Shown here: one piece after another, positions 60,805-64,000 of the stretch | Position numbering within the stretch: position 1 is the stretch's first letter | Layout: each line of letters begins with the position of its first letter | Assembly: GCA_028023455.1 (NCBI GenBank) | Contig: JAQFVV010012441.1 | Coordinates: forward strand, 6,033,544-6,097,543 | DNA: 64,000 nucleotides | Source: Epiperipatus broadwayi | Lineage: Eukaryota; Onychophora; Udeonychophora; Euonychophora; Peripatidae | Reading direction: 5' to 3' | Notes under the pieces: model-generated | What the model saw: only the letters and a program-made list of their open reading frames with translations | The model's database searches: none | Told to the model about the DNA's origin: nothing | Made by a program: the position numbers and the translations under genes

Positions 60805-62205
60805 TTGAACTCAGAATGAACAGGATTTTCAGTCTATTCATCGTTCATTCTATCTTGAACAATCAATACACATGACTACGCACATGTGAAAAAGATATGA
60901 TCCCCAATACATGCATTTTGTGCAGAACCAGCAGTCAACAATTGGACTTGATTATAATATTCCACACATATATACAATCAGTGCTCAGTTTATATTAAGA
61001 TAGCAATTCCTCAAACTTTAATGGACAGACTTCATTCAATCTTCTCACCCATATAATTATTCAATGTTCTATTTCATTAAAAAAACTGATAATGGAATGC
61101 TCAAAGCCCTTGTTGAAAAATGATATTATAGTCATACCCACATTGACATTACATCAATTTAACCCTTCATATTATTGGACTTATGTATCCATATATGTTC
61201 ATAGAAGAGGTATAGACTGAACTTATATTAAGATGTAATCCATTTCCCAAGCAATATGTATTTCTAAGGTAGTACTTCATTTGGTTATACTGAATATTTC
61301 CTTTATATGTCACTAGAGGGATTTGAACTCAGGATTTTTTAGTCTATTCATTCTCCACTCTATCTCAAGCAACTAATACCCATGAGTGCACACATGAAAA
61401 AAGATACATGACCCATAGTATAAGTATTTCATGCAGAAGCAACTCTCATCAGTTAGGTTAGATCATAATTTCCCACACATATATACAATCAATGCTCAGT
61501 TTATATTAAGATAGAACTAATTGTATATATATATGGAAGATTATAATCTAGCCCAACTGATAAGTGCTAGTTCTGCAAGTAATACATATATTGGGATCAT
61601 GTGTCTTTTTCGCATGTGCATGATGTTTATTGGTTGCTTGAAATAGATTGGAAAATGAATAGACTAAAAAATCCTGAATTAAAACCCCTCTAGTTGCACA
61701 TATAGGAAACATTCAGTATAAACAAATGAAATACTGCCTTAGAATTACATGTTGTTTGAGAAATAGATTATACCTTGGTGTAAATTTAACCTATCCTTCT
61801 CCTATTGACATATATGAAAATGTAATATCCAATAATATGAAGGGTTAGATTGACATAATGTTTACTTGGGTTTTAAATATAACATCAAATCTAATAATGG
61901 TTTTGAACATTACACCATCATCAGTTTTTCAATAAAATGGATGGTTGAATAGTTAGAAGAGTGAGACAATTGAAGCTGGTCCATTCAAGTTTGAGTAAAT
62001 GCTATCTTAATATAAATCAAGCACTGATTGTATATGTGTGTGGAAGATTATGCTATGGCCCTGATGAGTTCTGGTTCTGCATGAAATATGTATACTGGGG
62101 ATGATGTACCTTTTTTGTATGTGTGTGATCATGTGTATCAGTTGCTTGATGTACAGTGGAAGATCAATAGACTAAACAATCCTGGCTTTAAACCTCTCTA
62201 AGTAT
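60805..62205. repeat. 1.4-kb nested palindrome of family A units
   Basis: The left half reads unit 1 (about 60805-61110), spacer (61110-61320), unit 2 (61320-61510). The right half is the inverted order, unit 2' (about 61535-61690), spacer' (61690-61880), unit 1' (61880-62205). The spacers also pair ('cccttcatattattgga' against 'tccaataatatgaagggtta'). Outer words are 'actcagaatgaacaggattt' on the left and 'aaacaatcctggctttaaac' on the right. Ribozyme-like cores occur in each unit. Minus strand at 61427-61452 has both CTGATGA and GAAA. Plus strand at 62061-62086 has both boxes. The others are damaged (CTGATAA near 61560, TTGTTGA near 60950). Arms are clearly more diverged than in the 4.7-kb copy. 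Confidence 0.85.
62061..62108 (+). ncRNA. Hammerhead-like core with damaged stem I
   Basis: CTGATGA (62061-62067) and GAAA (62083-62086) are intact and the spacing equals that of 5146-5200. The following stem III and UA site resemble the family, but the 5' strand of stem I has lost bases and stem II pairs poorly. Confidence 0.3.
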
Positions 62206-62209
62206 GTAT

Positions 62210-63735
62210 GTATATATATATGAAATAATCAGTACAAGCAAATGGAGTATTACCTTAGAATTAAAAATGAATTAAATATAAAAAAGTACAAATATTCATT
62301 TTGATTTTATGATAAATATGGTGGATTATGAAAACAGAATATTAGACCTAGATAAAAAATTCTTGTATTAAAATGGGATGAGAAAAAAAAAAATTGGTGC
62401 TGAGAGAATAATTAACATGTAAATGAATTTATTGTGGTACATATTTATTTCAGAGGAAAAAAATCCCTAACTGGATTAACAGGGTTTGTGTATAAATGAT
62501 CTAGGTAAGGAAATTCTGATTTCATCTACAGGAAAGATAATTTACTTCCTATTTCATATCATCATGGTAATAACTATAATTAAATGGTTCATTGCTCTAA
62601 TTGATGTAAAGTATGGATGTAATTAATGGACTTACATCAACATAATAATATATTAATATGTAGGTGTCTTTAAAATTAAATTGTCATTATCATGTACAGT
62701 ATTCACTATTTAGGGAGTAATATTATCAAACACATTGTAAAGAATTGCATTGTTGACTGATTTTATTAAGATTTCCTGAGGATACAACTATTAGAGAGCT
62801 ACAATTATACAAGATGTCGAAATATTTCATAACATTGCTACATTAGAAGTTAACAGACAATACACAGAATCACAAATAATGAGAATAATTAAATAGCCCT
62901 ATACGTGATCATATTTGTGTTTCACATTGGTTTGTTGATCTCTGGCAAACTCATTATTATTACTTTTTTTATTGTTGTTGTTTTTCTTTTCCAGTTGGCT
63001 AAGTTAGTAATTGATGCCTATGATGATGATTATGACTAAATAGAAGGAAAGTAGGAATTTTTAATTAATGTCATCGGAATCTGTTAGATTGATAAAATAT
63101 CTGGTGTTAATATCGGCTAGCGAGATATGTTGTTTCTAATATTATTTGTATTAATTTCTGCTTAACAATTATTGAAATGTTTTTTTATTGCTTTTAAATA
63201 ATTACTAATTTGTATGCTAATAGCAAACATAAAGCTTTTGTTCGCATAAACAAATAGTACTTATAAATGTTTGCTAATATTTTTTTTTTGCTTAATATTA
63301 GCAAACCTGCAAGTAACATTTAAAATTAATTGCTTTAATTTCATTTTTTAATCACTGCTAACTTTGAATTTATGTTAATAAGCTATGTTATAAAAAAAAT
63401 GAAGCGAGAAATGAGACTTTAAAATTGTGATTTTAGAATAATAGAACTTTTTTATTTAATTTTAAATTCAGAAAATTTAGCAATATTTATTTTAAAGTAA
63501 TGTTATTTATAATATTAGTAAGCTTAAGAATAAGGGATGTGTTTTTAAATAGTCAAAGTCAACGGATCGCGGCCAGCTCTCTTATTTCGTGGGCTCAAAT
63601 TTCTTATAAATTTCCAAGCAATAAAGCCTTCTATTATTTATTTACCTATAATGTTTATATCATCCATTAATATATGTCAGCTTAGAATATTTAACACTCG
63701 TCTCCTAACAAAAAAATGCACACGTAACAATGTTT
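62210..63735. other. No recognised gene
   Basis: AT-rich. A short GC-richer phrase near 63565-63590 ('ggatcgcggccagctctc') is not recognised. Confidence 0.5.
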
Positions 63736-63740
63736 TATAT

Positions 63741-63890
63741 TATGTAGTCTACTTTGAATGTAGGCTAATGATGTCGAAATACGTTATTATGTAGCAAAAT
63801 GAGTGTAGCCTGAAGATGTCGGAAAACGTTATTGTGTAGCAAAATGAATATAGCCTAAAGATGTCGAAAAAGTTATTATGCAGCAAAATC
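63741..63890 (+). repeat. 45-bp tandem repeat, about three units
   Basis: Units start at 63761, 63806 and 63851 with exact 45-bp spacing, plus a partial unit before. Each holds 'tagcctgaagatgtcg' (with changes), a GAAA-like run, 'cgttattatgtagcaaaatg'. The gaagatgtcgaaa phrase resembles retroelement tail sequences, so the array may come from tandemly duplicated element ends. Confidence 0.85.
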
Positions 63891-64000
63891 GAAAATATTA
63901 TTTTAAAACAAATAAAATATTTTTGTGATAGAAATAATCACATAGTCTAATTGATCAAAAGTTATTGAATTAACAAAACCTGTATATATATTTAATAATG

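Overview
This window looks like gene-poor, AT-rich metazoan nuclear DNA. I found no credible host protein-coding exon, rRNA gene or functional tRNA gene. Long open frames are either microsatellite translations (Tyr-Leu-Ser-Ile runs) or arms of palindromes. The content is a graveyard of mobile elements and simple repeats. Long GATA/ATCT arrays, tRNA-derived SINEs, Penelope-like elements (PLEs), RTE-type LINE remnants and a Merlin DNA-transposon relic together suggest a lophotrochozoan. A cephalopod such as an octopus is my best guess, but this is inference from repeat style only.

Layout. 0-10 kb: an edge-truncated hammerhead-family repeat, an RTE endonuclease relic (-), a SINE, a 620-bp palindrome carrying two hammerhead-like ribozyme cores, then a local cluster of a second fold-back family. 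10-25 kb: mostly featureless AT-rich DNA with dispersed repeats, a roughly 1.1-kb element with terminal inverted repeats (TIRs), and a pure AAT array. 24-31 kb: a SINE, an RTE reverse-transcriptase relic (+), two diverged repeat copies, two near-perfect short palindromes and two more hammerhead-family palindromes. 32-42 kb: SINEs (one with a target-site duplication), long ATCT and GATA/GATG arrays, a Merlin transposase pseudogene and a possible LTR. 42-47 kb: three PLE relics. 47-49 kb: a compound tetranucleotide array with a G-rich core. 49-57 kb: largely unrecognised AT-rich DNA with a tandem duplication. 57-60 kb: a PLE with RT and GIY-YIG on the minus strand, joined head-to-head to a second GIY-YIG/3' end on the plus strand. 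60.8-62.2 kb: a 1.4-kb nested palindrome of hammerhead-family units. 63.7 kb: a 45-bp tandem repeat.

How the parts may work together. The most interesting signal is the hammerhead-like core (CTGATGA, stem II hairpin, GAAA, short stem III, UA cleavage site, stem I) that recurs in at least nine places across five loci of one palindromic repeat family. Metazoan retrozymes and PLEs are known to carry type I hammerheads, and PLE reverse transcriptase has been proposed to mobilise small ribozyme RNAs. PLE relics are abundant here, so the palindromic family could be a non-autonomous, ribozyme-bearing passenger. That link is inference. Every coding relic I could read is broken by stops, frameshifts or truncation, so nothing in the window looks autonomously mobile.
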